A stretch of 64,000 nucleotides of DNA. It comes from Tetramitus jugosus. Its lineage: Eukaryota > Heterolobosea > Eutetramitea > Acrasida > Vahlkampfiidae. Position 1 is the stretch's first letter. Each line of letters starts with the position of its first letter. The stretch lies in the NCBI GenBank assembly GCA_937625935.1, contig OW569349.1:496001-560000 (forward strand), given 5' to 3'. Position numbers and translations under genes: made by a program. Shown one piece after another: positions 9,357-18,715 of the stretch. The notes below the pieces were generated by a model. It had not been told where the DNA came from and did no database searches. It worked only from the letters and a program-made list of their open reading frames with translations.

Positions 9357-12300
9357 ATGCCAAAGAGACGTAACCAAGAAGAAGAAGAAGAGGAGGAGGA
9401 AGATGATCAATATGATGACTTTGATGATGAAGAAGAAGAGGAGGACGAGGGACGACCAACAAAACGAAGAAAGGCCAGTTCCCTTGTCGATGTAGAGGCT
9501 GGTGTATCAGACAATGAAGATGAAGACGACTTTGAAGACGCTGAAGATGGTTTTATTGATCATACTGAAGATATTGCGTCGTCAGCGAGAGGTGCACCAC
9601 GTGGAACATCATCAATGGACATGGATATGAGAATGAGTGGTGGTAGAGAAAAGAGAGGCGCAGATTATTTGAACAGTTTGGAGAACAAGTATGCGAATGC
9701 AGATGAGAATGAAGATGATTATGCAGAAGTGGACGACTATGATGACGAAGGGTTGGACACTCTTGATGCAGGAGATGGAAGAGCAAGAAACAAAATTGGT
9801 GGAACGTTTGGTGCAAAAGATGGTGCCCTTCCAACAATCAATGATCCAAAGCTTTTCTTGGTCAAGTGCAGACAAGGAAAGGAAAAGTATGCTGTTGCTA
9901 CTCTGTTACAAAAGTTTTTGAATCTGTCCAATGATAGAGATAAGGACAAGAGACTTCAGATTGTGAGTGCTCTCTGTGTCGATGGATTCAAGGGGCACAT
10001 TTATGTTGAAGCTTTCCGTGAGGCTCACGTGAAGCATGCGATTCAAGGTTTGAACGACGTGATATATCAGAGCGGTATCAAGTTGGTTCCGTTGGGAGAA
10101 ACTGCTGATGTTTTGACTACGGGAAAGAAGGCCATTGATATTAAGAAGGGAGAATGGGTGCGTGTGAAGCGTGGCCTATACAAGGGAGATTTGGCTCAGG
10201 TGTGGGATGTGGATGAGGCAAGAGGTGCCGTTTCCATCAAGATTGTTCCTCGTTTGAACTTGAATGGGCCGCAACCATCGGCCACTCAGATTCACAACAG
10301 ACCAAACCCACGACTATTCAACGAAGAAGAGTTTGATGATATCGTAACGAAGAGGGATCCAAGAACAAATATCAAGTTTTCTGTCTTCCAAGGCAAGAAG
10401 TACAAGGATGGACTCATGTTCAAATTGGTGAACATTAAGTCTCTTGATACAAAGGACATTCAACCAAAGATTGAAGAGTTGAAGCTCTTCCAAAGACCTG
10501 GTGTCGACGGAGATATTCAATTGAGCAGTTTGGCAGAGTCATTCAAAAAGACTACTGTCTTCAAGAAGGGAGACAGTATTATGGTGACTGAGGGTGAGAT
10601 GACTGGTTTGACAGGTATCGTACATGCTGTGAACGGCGATTTGGTCACCTTCTTCCCAAAAGATAAGGCATACAATGGTCTGCCGTTAGAAGCTACAACC
10701 GCTGAATTGCAAAAGTATTTCGAAGCAGGTTCATTCTGTCGTGTCACCTCAGGCAAATATGAGGGTGAAGTAGGTTATATTGTTGAGGCCGATGGAGACA
10801 CTGTCGTCATGTACTCTGACATGAAGAAGACTGAAATGAAGGTGTTTGTCTCTGATATACAATTGGCTTCTGCCACAGAGGACACCCAAACTAAGACTGG
10901 TATTTATAGTTTGCATGATATGATCAAGCTCGATAATAATACCATGGGTGTGATTGTCAAGATTGATAAGGATCAATTCAATGTCCTGGATAACAACGGT
11001 ACAGTGAGAACATTGAGACTTCAAGAGATGGGTCCAAAGAGAAACACGACCGAGTATAAGATGTCAGACAAGAACAATATTCAATTTGGTGTTGGTGCTA
11101 GTTTGAGAGTTGTAGATGGTGTATTCAAGGGACGTGAGGGTACAGCAAGACAATTGTTCAGAGCGTTTGTATTTATTCGTGCAAGAGATCTTCTCGAGAA
11201 CTCTGGTATCTTTGTCACTAGAGCTGACTATTGCGAAGTGAGAGGAAACAGATTGGCACAACAGAATATGCCAGCTGGCAATATGCCTGCTCCCAAGGCA
11301 GCACCACCTCGTGGAGTTGGTCGAGGTGTTATGTTCAGAGGAAGGTCTACTCATCCTTTGATGGATAAGACTGTCCGTATCAAGATTGGTCCATTTAAGG
11401 GCTATATTGGTATTGTGAAGGATGTTATGGACGATAGCGCACGTGTCGAATTGCACAGTCGTATGAAGACGATCAATATTAAGATTGTCAATCTGAAGGA
11501 GGAGGGAGCAGAGAACCCAGCACCGATCCAAAATAATTACAACAATAATTATGACAATTATGGACCTCGATCCAATGTGAGAAGATTTGATGATGGCGGT
11601 AGAACACCTTTGCGTCCATCATTTGCTGAAACACCAAATCCAAACTACCCTGAAACTCCTCGTACACCAAGTCATGATCGTACTTGGCATCCAAATGCTC
11701 CCAACACTCCACGACACGATTGGGGCAGTGATTCAAGAGTGGTAGAAACACCTTCGGCCACGACGCCTTCTGTCATGACACCATACTCGTCTGGTGATCA
11801 AGGACAAAACTATCGCGCTCCAGTCACACCAGGCTATAACCCAATGTCCGGATCTCACGAAACACCAATGTCTAATCCAATCACCCCTGCAGTGTATTCT
11901 GATCACTACCGAACACCTGGCGCAAACTACAGTCATCCAACAACACCAGGTGCCTATCACAGTAACTACAATGTCATTACGCCTACTGCCAACTATAATC
12001 CTATTACACCAGGGGCAGGACATGTGTCCACTCCAGGTGGTGATATGTCACATAGTGTGCCTCGTACTCCAGGAAACGCTTATGCTACTCCTGGTGTCCA
12101 CTATAATCCTACGACTCCTGGTGTCAACTACAATCCAACCACTCCAGGCGTCAACTACAATCCAATTACTCCCGGAGTCCACTATAATCCAACCACTCCC
12201 GGTGTTAATTATCATCCTGCTACTCCAGGCTCTTCCTTGACTACTCCAGGTGTTGGCCATCACTATCCATATCAACCAACGACACCTTATGTAGCACCTG

Positions 12301-12722
12301 TCACTCCCGGTGTGAATTATTCCAGCTCCTCCTATGGAGGAGGATATGATGGTGGATACTCTCACTATGATAACTCCAGTTGGGTAGACAAGGGAATGAG
12401 AGTTCGTATTGAAGACCACACCTCATCCTACAATGGTTATCGTGGAGTCATTCAATCGGTCAATCACACGAATGGAACTTGTAAAGTAGTATTAGACAGT
12501 AATGAACAGCAAGAGACTGTAGTAGGTATCAAGATGGAGCATATTAGACCTGATATGCCTCGCAAGGGAGACCGTGTCATTATTATCAAATCTGGTGAGT
12601 CCAGAGGAAGAGAAGCTGATGTGCTCCACTGTAGTGAAGGATCTGTCGCCGTCAGAGTGATTGGTGAGACTCAAACCGATATGACCCTCGCAGCCACGGA
12701 CTGTGTTCCTCTTGCCAGGTAA
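9357..12722 (+). CDS. SPT5: Transcription elongation factor SPT5
   Basis: DSIF subunit that clamps RNA polymerase II and couples elongation to capping and pausing. It is one exon of 1,121 residues. Order: very acidic N-terminus (1-160); NusG-like NGN domain (from about 163, PKLFLVKCRQGKEKYAV); KOW modules near 263 (GEWVRVKRGLYKGD), 403, 457, 583 (LRVVDGVFKGREGTARQLF) and 672 (TVRIKIGPFKGYIGIVKD); then a Thr-Pro-rich C-terminal repeat region (about 740-990) and two last KOW-like modules near 1015 and 1065. The repeat region ends in five tandem copies of TPGVNYNPx, the kind of target phosphorylated by CDK9/Bur1. The length is close to human SPT5 (1,087). The ATG at 9357 is followed by a nuclear-type basic-acidic start. 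Confidence 0.95.
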   Translation: MPKRRNQEEEEEEEEDDQYDDFDDEEEEEDEGRPTKRRKASSLVDVEAGVSDNEDEDDFEDAEDGFIDHTEDIASSARGAPRGTSSMDMDMRMSGGREKRGADYLNSLENKYANADENEDDYAEVDDYDDEGLDTLDAGDGRARNKIGGTFGAKDGALPTINDPKLFLVKCRQGKEKYAVATLLQKFLNLSNDRDKDKRLQIVSALCVDGFKGHIYVEAFREAHVKHAIQGLNDVIYQSGIKLVPLGETADVLTTGKKAIDIKKGEWVRVKRGLYKGDLAQVWDVDEARGAVSIKIVPRLNLNGPQPSATQIHNRPNPRLFNEEEFDDIVTKRDPRTNIKFSVFQGKKYKDGLMFKLVNIKSLDTKDIQPKIEELKLFQRPGVDGDIQLSSLAESFKKTTVFKKGDSIMVTEGEMTGLTGIVHAVNGDLVTFFPKDKAYNGLPLEATTAELQKYFEAGSFCRVTSGKYEGEVGYIVEADGDTVVMYSDMKKTEMKVFVSDIQLASATEDTQTKTGIYSLHDMIKLDNNTMGVIVKIDKDQFNVLDNNGTVRTLRLQEMGPKRNTTEYKMSDKNNIQFGVGASLRVVDGVFKGREGTARQLFRAFVFIRARDLLENSGIFVTRADYCEVRGNRLAQQNMPAGNMPAPKAAPPRGVGRGVMFRGRSTHPLMDKTVRIKIGPFKGYIGIVKDVMDDSARVELHSRMKTINIKIVNLKEEGAENPAPIQNNYNNNYDNYGPRSNVRRFDDGGRTPLRPSFAETPNPNYPETPRTPSHDRTWHPNAPNTPRHDWGSDSRVVETPSATTPSVMTPYSSGDQGQNYRAPVTPGYNPMSGSHETPMSNPITPAVYSDHYRTPGANYSHPTTPGAYHSNYNVITPTANYNPITPGAGHVSTPGGDMSHSVPRTPGNAYATPGVHYNPTTPGVNYNPTTPGVNYNPITPGVHYNPTTPGVNYHPATPGSSLTTPGVGHHYPYQPTTPYVAPVTPGVNYSSSSYGGGYDGGYSHYDNSSWVDKGMRVRIEDHTSSYNGYRGVIQSVNHTNGTCKVVLDSNEQQETVVGIKMEHIRPDMPRKGDRVIIIKSGESRGREADVLHCSEGSVAVRVIGETQTDMTLAATDCVPLAR
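12087..12221 (+). repeat. Five tandem 27-bp units encoding TPGVNYNPx in SPT5
   Basis: Five consecutive 27-bp units each encode Thr-Pro-Gly-Val-(Asn/His)-Tyr-(Asn/His)-Pro-x. The units differ mostly at third codon positions (act/acc, cct/cca/ccc, ggt/ggc/gga), so the peptide is kept while the DNA has diverged. Looser copies flank the array on both sides. Confidence 0.9.
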
Positions 12723-12844
12723 AAACCAAATAAATGGACATACCCAAAAATTTTCTTTTCCTGCGACAAGCAAAAAAGCAACCCACCAAAAAACAAATCA
12801 ACACTGTCAGATCTCAATCATCTCCTCACACAACAACAACAGAA

Positions 12845-13522
12845 ATGGTGCGATTTGAAGATGTGAGTGATGTGAGCGATACGCAATTGGCTCAACAAGA
12901 ACAACAATTTTCTCAATCGACAGAAGAAGAAAAAGAACAGACACTGAGAAGAAGATCAACATCATCGACTGCTGCCACATCAACAAGTGGTGGTGATCAC
13001 GATCATTTTGCACAACCGCATCCACAACAACAGCCACCATTCCCATTTCTCTTCTCTCCTCTTCTCTGGTATATTCTCCTTCCATTCGGACTTATTCTCA
13101 CCGGAGTAATTGCATTCTCCGATCTGAAAGCACTGGCCAGTGAGTCAAAAGGGTTTTGGTCCATTACGCTCGTGCGGTTGTTCCTCAGTCTGTTTGTCAA
13201 TATTCAATTCATGATCAAAATGATCTTTTGGGCCGCCATGGCAGCTCACGTGTTTGAAGCTTTGGTCGTTGCTTTTTTGATGCCTAGTCGTGCAAGTACT
13301 GTGGTGCGATGGGCTTGGATTGCTCAAACCTTTTTATTGGGATTTGCGAGCTTGAAGCCATTTATGATCTTGTGCGCCAAACAAATGATTCAATCAGTGG
13401 CGACTGCTGCGACACAGGATATGAATCAGAACATGGAAGCACAGGAGGAGCTTCGAAGGATGATGATGGGTGCAATGAGAGGAAGTCATCACGATGGACA
13501 GAGTCAAAGAAGAAATCATTGA
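12845..13522 (+). CDS. TMEM254-like (DUF4499) membrane protein
   Basis: Membrane protein of 225 residues with no known enzymatic role. The acidic, Gln-rich cytosolic start (MVRFEDVSDVSDTQ) precedes hydrophobic segments PLLWYILLPFGLILTGVIAF, then ITLVRLFLSLFVNIQFM, then the block FWAAMAAHVFEALVVAFL and WAWIAQTFLLGFASLKPFM. The last two match what I remember of TMEM254/DUF4499: HV(G/F)EA, then a short loop, then W-x2-QT-(L/F)-LFG-(I/F)-ASL. The frame is open upstream to 12734, but ATG 12845 fits better because the upstream extension is Lys/Gln-rich and would lie against the SPT5 3' end. A Met/His-rich hydrophilic tail closes the protein. Confidence 0.65.
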   Translation: MVRFEDVSDVSDTQLAQQEQQFSQSTEEEKEQTLRRRSTSSTAATSTSGGDHDHFAQPHPQQQPPFPFLFSPLLWYILLPFGLILTGVIAFSDLKALASESKGFWSITLVRLFLSLFVNIQFMIKMIFWAAMAAHVFEALVVAFLMPSRASTVVRWAWIAQTFLLGFASLKPFMILCAKQMIQSVATAATQDMNQNMEAQEELRRMMMGAMRGSHHDGQSQRRNH

Positions 13523-13628
13523 GTCTTTCTTGTGTGTGTCTCTTGTTCTCTCTCTCTCTCTCATTGTAAAGCTCGATTGAGTGATATTGTTGGTTGCATG
13601 ATCCTTGACAAGCAAAGGATCACACTTG

Positions 13629-14327
13629 CTATTGTGCACTAGTGGCAGTGCTGCTGTGAGCGTCCATTGTGAGAGCTTGTATACGATAGTAGGTAATAGA
13701 GCTATCACTGTCCACGAATCCAAATGACAAGTAAATGGTTGACGTATCATCATTGATTGTTTCACCTTGTTCAGCTTGTGTGATCGCTGTGTTTGTAGTC
13801 GTCGTTGGTGATGGTCGTGGAGTGATCCATTGATTTGTCGGATGTCGCGCAAGAAACTCTGACAGCACGGTGCATATTCTCTCACAGAATCCAAAGCTCA
13901 TTTGTTCCTGTGTGCCCACTGGAACGAACAGAGCTTGTACTTGTTTCCATTGAACTTGATCCAATGGATTTTCACCTTGTTGCTTGTCCCTCAATTCCTT
14001 GTTTGTAATCTCCTTCTTATTCTTCTTGTTAGCTCTACTTTCATTCGGATCATCATCGTTTTCATCAGTCTCCTGTTGATCTTGTTCTTCTTTGCCAACA
14101 GGCAGTCTCAACAAACCGTGAATGCAATATCGATCCATACCAGGTACATCCAACACATGCAGTTGATGATGGGGCTGTAATGGTTGCTGTTTGGAGTACT
14201 TTAAATCCAAATACAGCAGATATGTGTTGTGGCAATGGATGGGAGAATGTTTTGAGAAGACTTGTTGAAATTGTGGGAACGATTGAAACGTTTCTGATGA
14301 TGGCTGTTCATTGTTGTTGAATTGCAT
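13629..14327 (-). CDS. TSEN15: tRNA-splicing endonuclease subunit Sen15
   Basis: Non-catalytic structural subunit of the tRNA-intron endonuclease (with Sen2, Sen34 and Sen54). The 232-residue product keeps the two Sen15 blocks: NTYLLYLDLKYSKQQPL near residue 35, matching LVYLDLMESKSW in human TSEN15, and YLSFGFVDSDSSITYYRIQ near the C-terminus, matching FTLAIVESDSTIVYYKL. Between them is an Asp/Asn/Lys-rich insert (about 75-125) absent from animal Sen15. No catalytic Tyr/His/Lys triad is expected in this subunit, and none is seen. The start is ATG 14327; upstream codons in frame lack a better ATG. The gene is tail to tail with the TMEM254-like gene and lies 107 bp downstream of the Sec14-like gene, on the same strand. 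Confidence 0.75.
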   Translation of the reverse strand: MQFNNNEQPSSETFQSFPQFQQVFSKHSPIHCHNTYLLYLDLKYSKQQPLQPHHQLHVLDVPGMDRYCIHGLLRLPVGKEEQDQQETDENDDDPNESRANKKNKKEITNKELRDKQQGENPLDQVQWKQVQALFVPVGTQEQMSFGFCERICTVLSEFLARHPTNQWITPRPSPTTTTNTAITQAEQGETINDDTSTIYLSFGFVDSDSSITYYRIQALTMDAHSSTATSAQ

Positions 14328-14434
14328 ACTATTGTTGATCTTGCTTTTTTTCAAGGAGGAACTTGAATGGTGGCGGAGGAATCTTGTGTAAAAAAATAAG
14401 TGCATCAGCTTTTTGCTTTACTCGTTTAGTAAGG

Positions 14435-15664
14435 TTAGTCGAGATCCAAGTCATTGATACCATCAACTGGTTGTTCTGTTGCTTCTGTACTACCTCCATT
14501 GTCTTCAGACTCATCTTCATAGCCCTGTGAATAAGCTTCTGTTGGTCCATTGAGCCCCATGTTGGTCTTGGCTCTCAGTTTAGCAAACACAAACTGCTCT
14601 GGACAGCACTCTGGCAGCCATGTCGTTGCTCTATCTTGTGCTTGTTGACGCTGTTGTACAGAAATACAGTGATCAGGTAATAAACAATCTGTCACTTTGC
14701 TCAATGCTTCATTCGTGTCCTTTTTGCCATGAATCTGAATCTTTGCCAAAGTTTTCTTATCAACAAATTGCTTTCCAATCTTGTACATGAGGTTGAACAC
14801 CAAGGGAGTCTTCAAAATATGAATACAGTGGATGACCTCTGGGTAATAATTACCTAAACAAAACAGACTCTTGTAGCCCTTCATGTCCATGTTCTTTCGA
14901 CCCAAAAACGATTGATCAGACACAATTACAAACTGATTGTAAGGTGGACTGGGAGCATTCATCAATGCTAGCTCGCACATGTACACAAAATACTTGAAAA
15001 ATGTATCAACCTGCTTCTCTGTTGACAAGGAAAAGTGATTGCATGTTCTCGCATAGACAATCGGCCTACCAAAAAAGTCTCTGCCATAAAAGAACAATAA
15101 ACCTGATTGTAGCTCCTGTTCAACTTCTTGTGCTGTAATCTTGTGAGGCTTCACACGCTCAATCCACTCCATTCTTTGCATGTACAACTCATAAGCTTTT
15201 TCCACATTGAAGTCTCTTGCTCTCAGAAAACGAATCAGAGTACACGTGTCCTGTACCTCCAAACTCATACTGGGAGTTGGATTTCGCTCCACAATCATTT
15301 TCTCAAATTGATCCAACACCTTTACTTGTGAGTCATTGAGTGTGCTTTTCATGAGATGATTGTTCTCTTGGTTCAATATGGTGTAAGTTTCGCGAGTGGG
15401 GCAAGTGACGCGATATGGGTCTCTTGGGCCAGCATGGCTTGCATTGGAAGAAGACATCTGTGGTACAAAGCTCACTCGTTCTTTCACTTTGTTGAGTGTG
15501 TAATTTTGAGGAACTCGGAGTATTAACAGGGGCACACTTTCTTTGCACCTTGATTGATGTTGAAGGTCAAATGATTTGGCATCTTGGAGAGTCTCATTGC
15601 TACCCACTCGTATGAGCTCAAAAGTACGTTGTTTTTGGGTGTGTTGTTCTACTTGTTTGACCAT
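14435..15664 (-). CDS. Sec14-like CRAL-TRIO lipid-transfer protein
   Basis: Predicted phosphatidylinositol/lipid transfer protein of 409 residues, single exon. The CRAL-TRIO N-terminal helices lie near 125-160 (TLIRFLRARDFNVEKAYELY). The lipid-binding lobe follows: FYGRDFFGRPIVYARTCNHF, then the helix CELALMNAPSPPYNQFVIV, and GYKSLFCLGNYYPEVIHCIH with the classic YPE motif, then PLVFNLMYKIGKQFVDKKT. An acidic tail follows (EDESEDNGG). The first about 70 residues have no domain I recognise and ATG at residue 70 could be an alternative start. The head faces the unknown gene at 16172, with a 507-bp gap between them. Confidence 0.9.
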   Translation of the reverse strand: MVKQVEQHTQKQRTFELIRVGSNETLQDAKSFDLQHQSRCKESVPLLILRVPQNYTLNKVKERVSFVPQMSSSNASHAGPRDPYRVTCPTRETYTILNQENNHLMKSTLNDSQVKVLDQFEKMIVERNPTPSMSLEVQDTCTLIRFLRARDFNVEKAYELYMQRMEWIERVKPHKITAQEVEQELQSGLLFFYGRDFFGRPIVYARTCNHFSLSTEKQVDTFFKYFVYMCELALMNAPSPPYNQFVIVSDQSFLGRKNMDMKGYKSLFCLGNYYPEVIHCIHILKTPLVFNLMYKIGKQFVDKKTLAKIQIHGKKDTNEALSKVTDCLLPDHCISVQQRQQAQDRATTWLPECCPEQFVFAKLRAKTNMGLNGPTEAYSQGYEDESEDNGGSTEATEQPVDGINDLDLD

Positions 15665-16171
15665 TGAGATCTCATGCCTGCAAGGACATTGAATGTTGGA
15701 GAAAACACTCAGGTACTTCCATTGAGGACTTCATGGCTGTTGTTCACTCCAGCTAATTGAGCCAGGCCTTCAGTTACCAACAATGGATGTAGTATGGAAC
15801 AACTGTAACACGTTCTAACTCTGTAATCGTCGCTTATTCCCCGTTTGTTTCGTCCGTGGTCTTTTTCAGATTCCACATCAAAAATATTCGCCCGCTCTAC
15901 AATAGATTGGATGACAACCGCTTGTCTTTGGGCCGTTCGCTCGATTAGCGAATAGCCCACAACTGCTTTCATGGGAAAAAATTGACGAGGCCTGGGGTCA
16001 AAAGAACAATTCGAGTAACACAACAGGAGAAAGGATCGAACTCCACATCAACGAACCAGCCAAATCTTTCATTATCAATTCGGGTTGCATCTCGATTTGT
16101 CCCCAAACAAAAACAACAGTTGGCCTCTCACGTGAGACACAAACCACAATACCACGTATTTTAAAAAAACA
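15665..16171. other. Divergent intergenic region
   Basis: This separates the minus-strand Sec14-like gene from a plus-strand gene and probably holds both promoters. It includes a minus-strand frame open for about 105 codons (16023-15709, first ATG near 15972) that I could not join in phase to the Sec14 frame. A gtacct...ttgcag pair next to the Sec14 start is only 39 bp and would give the wrong frame. I therefore leave it unassigned. Confidence 0.45.
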
Positions 16172-16993
16172 ATGGACTGTCTTGCTCAACCTGAAGCTTC
16201 CTCTGCTCAAACTCCCCGTATTGGAAAGAACATGACTACGACGACAAAGGACAATGACAAAAATTCATCTGACGATATCATCAGAGATACCCCTTCGACT
16301 GACAACAAACGTCATTCGGTTGACTCCACCTCCACCAATCCGTTCTCTTATTTCCTGCAAAACTGGGAAGCCATGACCATTAAGAATGTGCTTCCCTCGA
16401 ACAACCAGCAAAGTGGTGCTTCTGAACACAAAATTGTCATTCGACAATCTGCTCATATTGCAGCCAAGATTCGATCCAAGAATAGCAAAGTTGAACAGCA
16501 ACAAGAGCAGCTGTGCAACTTTGGTAGCCTCAACCAACATCACCATGTGAGTCGTAGTAGCTCTCCACACCATTATCATCCATATCAAAGGACCAAGGTT
16601 AAAATTGTGAGTTCTTCAACAAGGGACAACAACAATAATCATTGTAAGAACAATAGCAACGTCTGTGAAGCACAGAATAACCACCACAATAGTAACAACA
16701 ACAACAGTGGAAACAATTCTCGAATTGTTATTTCATACAAGCCAAAAGTTAATGTGTCGACGACAACATCAACAACGACGTCGACATCTTCGACAGCTAC
16801 GAGGAATGTGTCATCGTCATTGTCTGTTGTTACGACGACGACTTCTGAAGTCGTGAACCATCCTCCTGTGCCCACCTCAAGTCGGAGCTCTCTCAAGAGT
16901 ATCATCCTTGAATCTCTTCGGAAAAAGCATTCGAGTCACGAGGACGAAGCGATTCTAGCACAGAATTTCGCAAAGAATCTATCTCAATTATAG
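16172..16993 (+). CDS. Asn/Ser/Thr-rich protein of unknown function
   Basis: Single-exon gene of 273 residues that I do not recognise. Low-complexity Asn, His and Thr runs fill the middle (about 150-230). Conserved-looking islands are NPFSYFLQNWEAMTIKNVL near residue 53, HKIVIRQSAHIAAKIRSKN near 86, and a basic-acidic C-terminus (LKSIILESLRKKHSS, then EDEAILAQNFAKNL). The last could be an amphipathic helix. No membrane span, catalytic motif or cysteine pattern is visible. The ATG lies 6-10 bases after an A-rich run, consistent with a short leader. Confidence 0.65.
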   Translation: MDCLAQPEASSAQTPRIGKNMTTTTKDNDKNSSDDIIRDTPSTDNKRHSVDSTSTNPFSYFLQNWEAMTIKNVLPSNNQQSGASEHKIVIRQSAHIAAKIRSKNSKVEQQQEQLCNFGSLNQHHHVSRSSSPHHYHPYQRTKVKIVSSSTRDNNNNHCKNNSNVCEAQNNHHNSNNNNSGNNSRIVISYKPKVNVSTTTSTTTSTSSTATRNVSSSLSVVTTTTSEVVNHPPVPTSSRSSLKSIILESLRKKHSSHEDEAILAQNFAKNLSQL

Positions 16994-17161
16994 GCGCCTC
17001 GTTGTGTGTCATCATGTACACACGGGCAAGAGATACTAGTTTTCGGTAGAGTACCTACAAGACGCGATAAGTTGTGTCGGGCATTTTTGTAAAAAAAACA
17101 AGTCAGAGGTGAAATCCTTTGAAAATAAAAACTAATCCTTTATGCAAAAGATCCACCCACT

Positions 17162-18298
17162 TTACAATGTCGTCAACCCCAACAATTTTCGCATCTGTTC
17201 GTACAATGGTAACGTGAACATGCAGTGACTTCCAAGACGAATATAGTTTGGAATAAATCCCTTGAACAGAGCCCTAACACCCTCTATCCTAATCGTTTTG
17301 ATCATACAGTCAACAACACCGGCGTATGCCCGTTGATCATTCATGTATCTTGTTTTGACAACATCGATGGGGTTGGAGGCAACAGAAGTACAAAGACCCG
17401 AGATGGTAGATGCAACCATGTGCGTCTTAAACGAGTCATCAAAATATTCTGTGTGATTAATCAGTGTGTGCTTAATGTGGTCATAGGAACTGAGTTGAAC
17501 TCCAGTGACAACAGCAGCGCGGGCCACTGTGGCAGATACACCTCGATACAATCCACGAAATCCGTTTTCTGTCCTATAAATCTGAATGAGCGCATCCATT
17601 GTGTGCTTGTAAGGCTTTGGTGCCTGGACAACTTTTCCCTCAGGGGTCACCATTGGTAACACACCTTGTTGTCTAATCTTTACCAGATCGAACGGATTGG
17701 CCAAATAGGAACCGATGGCTCCTGATAAACCTCCCGCCAAAACCTTGTTCAAAAGTCCGACATCTTCACCACTTTCTCCACCACTGAGCATTGGCTTGAT
17801 GAAATCGTAGAGACCCATACGAACAGAGCTGTAGCTCATTTCACGCATTGCACTTGAAGCTAAGCCTCTACCAATCAACTATATCAACGGTTGTTTAATC
17901 ACCACAACAGATTCAACAAAATTTGCCACTGTTAGCTAAAAGACAAAAATGCACAAACAGCAAAAAAAAATTGGTTTTCATCAAGCGACACATACAATTC
18001 CCAAACCTTCCTCTCTGTAGACTCTTCCAAACGCTTCACCAAAGCTCTTGTAAGGCACAAAAGCAGAACCTGTTGGTGCTCCTCCTTGTTGAATCTGTAA
18101 TCTTGTTTTCACATGGTCAGCACTGTTGAGTGCCACACTAATGGTCGTAGCAGACACACCACCTGCAAAAAACTTTTTCCAAATTTTAACAGGGTCCTTG
18201 TTCTCTGCTTCTCTCTGTGCAATCTTATCGATGGCAAGTTGTTGTTGATGCAGCTGTTCAGCACCACCAACCAATAATTGAGGTTCGTTGGATGTCAT
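17162..18298 (-). CDS. Mitochondrial carrier family (SLC25) transporter
   Basis: Inner mitochondrial membrane solute carrier of 339 residues with three tandem modules. Exon 1 is 18298-17996 and exon 2 is 17878-17162; intron gtatgt...atatag (117 bp, phase 0) falls between GLGI and LIGRGLASS in module 1. Signatures: module 1 NSADHVKTRLQ, module 2 ANPFDLVKIRQQ, module 3 SNPIDVVKTRYM. The first has Ser in place of the near-invariant proline. FRGLYRGVSATVARAA and ALFKGFIPNYIRLG are the usual even-helix blocks. The arrangement resembles the UCP/oxoglutarate/dicarboxylate branch, but the substrate cannot be set from sequence. A 39-residue hydrophilic N-terminus (MTSNEPQLLVGG) precedes the first helix. 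Confidence 0.88.
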
Positions 18299-18715
18299 AC
18301 TGACTGGTATGGGTGGGAGATTATATTGGTGTTTGTTTGGGTATTGTTGTTGGGTTGTTGTTGACCAAAAAGCTTGTTCTCTTCTTGTTTGTCGCTCTTT
18401 GTTTTTCAAGCTTTTGTTTGGAAGATTTTTCTGAACGCCCCTTTGAAGCAAAAAGTGCGGTGATGTGTGATATGGTGTGTTGCAATTACACACAATTCAA
18501 ACAATGTGAATCATGTTACGTTTCACACGACCATGATGGAAGCACCAGCAGTGATTAGATTTCACTCCTAAGTCTCACAGAATGTGCTGCGCACAACCGC
18601 AATGTAATTTGCTGCCCGCGCGATTGACGAATTCCAACCCAGGAAATTCAGCGGAAACTGAGCACTCTGAGCGCTTTCCAGTTTAACTGTCAACGCATTG
18701 AATTTTGCTCCTCAG

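Noticed and set aside
15709-16023. Minus-strand frame with HPLLVTEGLAQLAGV, slightly like a FabZ/hot-dog motif
   Set aside because: Only about 87 codons from ATG, no catalytic His/Glu context and no in-phase splice to the Sec14 gene; resemblance is probably chance.
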